A DNA stretch of 6,672 nucleotides from Polynucleobacter meluiroseus (lineage in GTDB: Bacteria > Verrucomicrobiota > Verrucomicrobiia > Opitutales > UBA953). Position 1 is the first letter of the stretch; each line of letters begins with the position of its first letter. The position numbers and the translations under genes are program-made. A model generated the notes under the pieces. That model had not been told where the DNA came from, did no database searches, and saw only the letters and a list, made by a program, of their open reading frames with translations. Shown here piece after piece: positions 5,551 to 6,672 of the stretch. The stretch covers positions 1 through 6,672 of the forward strand of contig CALPIW020000087.1 in the NCBI GenBank assembly GCA_943323725.2, written 5' to 3'.

Positions 5551-6333
5551 ATGGACGCGGATCATCTCCAACGCTTCGCCGGCATCGGCCGCCTCTACGG
5601 GCGCGCCGGCATGGAGCGCCTGGCCCGCGCCTCCTTCCTCGTCGTCGGCCTCGGCGGCGTGGGCTCCTGGACCGTCGAAGCCCTCGCGCGCTCCGGCGTA
5701 GGCCACCTCTCCCTCGTCGACGGTGACGCGGTCTGCGTCTCGAACACGAACCGTCAGCTGCACGCGGTCGTCGGCAACGAAGGCCGCCCGAAGACGGAGG
5801 CGGTCGCCGAGCGCGCGCGGGCGATCCATCCCGCGCTCCGCACGACCCTCCACCAACGCTTCCTCTCGCGCTTCAATCCCCACGAGGTGCTCGCGGATTT
5901 CGACGGCGTGGTCGTCGACGCGATGGACGCGCTTTCGCCGAAATGCGGCCTGATCGCCGAGGCGGTGAACCGCAAGCTGCCGGTGGTCACGGTCGGCGGG
6001 TGCGCGGGGCGCCTCGACGGCACCCGGCTGAAGATCACCGACCTGCGCGATTCGCGCGACGACCCGCTGATGATGCTCGTGCGCAAACGCCTGCGTCAGA
6101 ACTTCGACTTCCCGCGCGGCAAGACGCCGTTCGGCGTGTCGTGCGTGTGGTCCGATGAACCGTTCACGCAGCCGACGGATTGCGAAGGCCTGCCGGGCGG
6201 CGAGATCCCCGAAGGCGAAGACCTGCGTCCGAACTGCGAATGGGGTTATGGCACGGCCGCCCACGTGGCCGGCGCGTTCGGCCTCGCGGCCGCGGGCGAG
6301 GCGCTGCGGCTCTCGCTCTTACGCCCCGAATAG
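5551..6333 (+). CDS. tcdA: tRNA threonylcarbamoyladenosine dehydratase (TcdA/CsdL)
   Basis: A 260-residue E1/ThiF/MoeB-fold enzyme. Using ATP, TcdA cyclises the N6-threonylcarbamoyladenosine at position 37 of ANN-decoding tRNAs to its cyclic hydantoin-like form (ct6A). The N-terminal RFAGIGRLYG (8-17) matches the family's RFGGxxRLYG. The nucleotide-binding glycine loop is GLGGVGS at 33-39, followed by LVDGDAVCVSNTNRQLHA at 55-72, with D57/D59 and the N-x-N-R-Q signature at 65-69. Other conserved pieces are K81, VVDAMD at 121-126, VTVGGCAGRLD at 146-156, TPFGVSCVWSDE at 192-203 and WGYGTAAHVAGAFG at 231-244. The length is close to E. coli TcdA (268). ATG at 5551 fits the family N-terminus; the reading frame stays open far upstream only because of high GC. 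No csdA or csdE lies beside it. It converges with the tatD-like gene, overlapping it by 15 bp. Confusion with ThiF or MoeB is unlikely given the RLYG start and the whole-length match. Confidence 0.95.
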   Translation: MDADHLQRFAGIGRLYGRAGMERLARASFLVVGLGGVGSWTVEALARSGVGHLSLVDGDAVCVSNTNRQLHAVVGNEGRPKTEAVAERARAIHPALRTTLHQRFLSRFNPHEVLADFDGVVVDAMDALSPKCGLIAEAVNRKLPVVTVGGCAGRLDGTRLKITDLRDSRDDPLMMLVRKRLRQNFDFPRGKTPFGVSCVWSDEPFTQPTDCEGLPGGEIPEGEDLRPNCEWGYGTAAHVAGAFGLAAAGEALRLSLLRPE

Positions 6334-6672
6334 GCGAGCGAAGTTCGCGGAGGTCAGCGCGGCGGACTCCTCCGGCGTGACGCCCATGGTCCGCGCGAGC
6401 TCGGCGTTGTTCCGCACGAGGTTCGACGGATGGTTCTGCTCCGTGCCGGCCGCGTCCGGCGCGAGTTCGCGCAGACGGAATTCCGGCGCGGGGCAGAGCG
6501 CAGGCGCGTCGGTCTCGACGAGGATGCGCTCGCGGGGGATGGCCGTGGCGAACTGGATGCGCAGGTCGGCCTTGCGCGGAATGAGATGGTGCGCGCTGAA
6601 AGAGAAATAGGCGCCGAGCTTCGCAAGCTCCGGCACGAGCTCGACCGGCCCGTTCCAGCTATGCAGCAGGAA
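6319..6672 (-). CDS. TatD-family metal-dependent hydrolase, 3' part only
   Basis: The last 117 residues of a TatD-type TIM-barrel hydrolase. Relatives act as metal-dependent 3'-5' DNases or related hydrolases. The visible part begins FLLHSWNGP, matching the family's LHCFSG-type strand with its metal-binding histidine (fourth visible residue). It continues with GAYFSFSAHH, PRERILVETDAPALCP (acidic metal ligand in ETD, about visible residues 53-55), NHPSNL, and the terminal T-x-x-N-x-x-R-L-F element (TSANFARLF). Its stop (6321-6319) lies inside tcdA, giving a 15-bp tail-to-tail overlap. The start and roughly the first 140 or so residues lie beyond the right edge, so the gene is cut by the window, not broken. 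A GTG at 6636 is internal and not the start. I leave the gene symbol empty because bacteria often carry several TatD paralogues. Confidence 0.9.
   Translation of the reverse strand, partial: FLLHSWNGPVELVPELAKLGAYFSFSAHHLIPRKADLRIQFATAIPRERILVETDAPALCPAPEFRLRELAPDAAGTEQNHPSNLVRNNAELARTMGVTPEESAALTSANFARLFGA

Noticed and set aside
6311..6345. Possible bidirectional terminator at the tcdA/tatD junction
   Set aside because: The ctcgct and gcgagc stretches do not form a continuous stem, there is no T-run, and both strands are coding here.
1..6672. Defence system, prophage, CRISPR, toxin-antitoxin pair or RNA gene
   Set aside because: I looked on both strands for repeat-spacer arrays, tRNA-like cloverleaves, integrase or transposase motifs and small paired genes and found none. 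The genes present are housekeeping.

Overview
This is a GC-rich (about two thirds by eye), densely packed stretch of bacterial chromosome. It holds four complete recognisable genes, one complete gene of uncertain function and one truncated gene. All recognised genes are housekeeping: chromosome segregation and division (ftsK), a HAD-type phosphatase, translation termination (prfA), tRNA modification (tcdA) and a TatD-type metal hydrolase. No phage gene, transposase, CRISPR array, tRNA or rRNA is visible. The FtsK style (GATGQGKS Walker A), the starts without Shine-Dalgarno sequences, a pseudopilin-like protein with an IDDG-type tail and a nested palindrome beginning GTAGGGGC together suggest the Verrucomicrobiota, perhaps Opitutae. 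This assignment rests on remembered family resemblance, not a search, and is only moderately supported.

Layout. Positions 1-144 are non-coding and full of inverted repeats: two small hairpins, then a nested palindromic element at 49-112 that looks like a dispersed REP/MITE-type repeat. Then comes a minus-strand pair, transcribed right to left: a HAD-family hydrolase (2760-3788) followed 2 bases later by ftsK (145-2757). A 108-base divergent intergenic region (3789-3896) carries a 9-bp inverted repeat and a weak minus-strand promoter candidate. It separates this pair from prfA (3897-4982, plus). prfA overlaps by 14 bp, tail to tail, a minus-strand gene for a 161-residue membrane-anchored, pseudopilin-like protein (4969-5454). 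After a 96-base divergent gap comes tcdA (5551-6333, plus). It overlaps by 15 bp, tail to tail, the 3' end of a tatD-family gene (minus, 6319 to beyond the window).

How they relate. The HAD gene and ftsK are very probably cotranscribed. The other genes alternate in strand and are unlikely to form operons within the window. prfA and tcdA both serve translation but are not cotranscribed with their usual partners (prmC, csdA/csdE), at least here. I found no convincing new defence or mobile system. The items most worth a second look are the palindromic element at the left edge, the inverted repeat in the HAD/prfA intergenic region, the pilin-like protein without a classical prepilin motif, the hairpin over its start codon, and a clamp-binding-like pentapeptide at the HAD protein's C-terminus.
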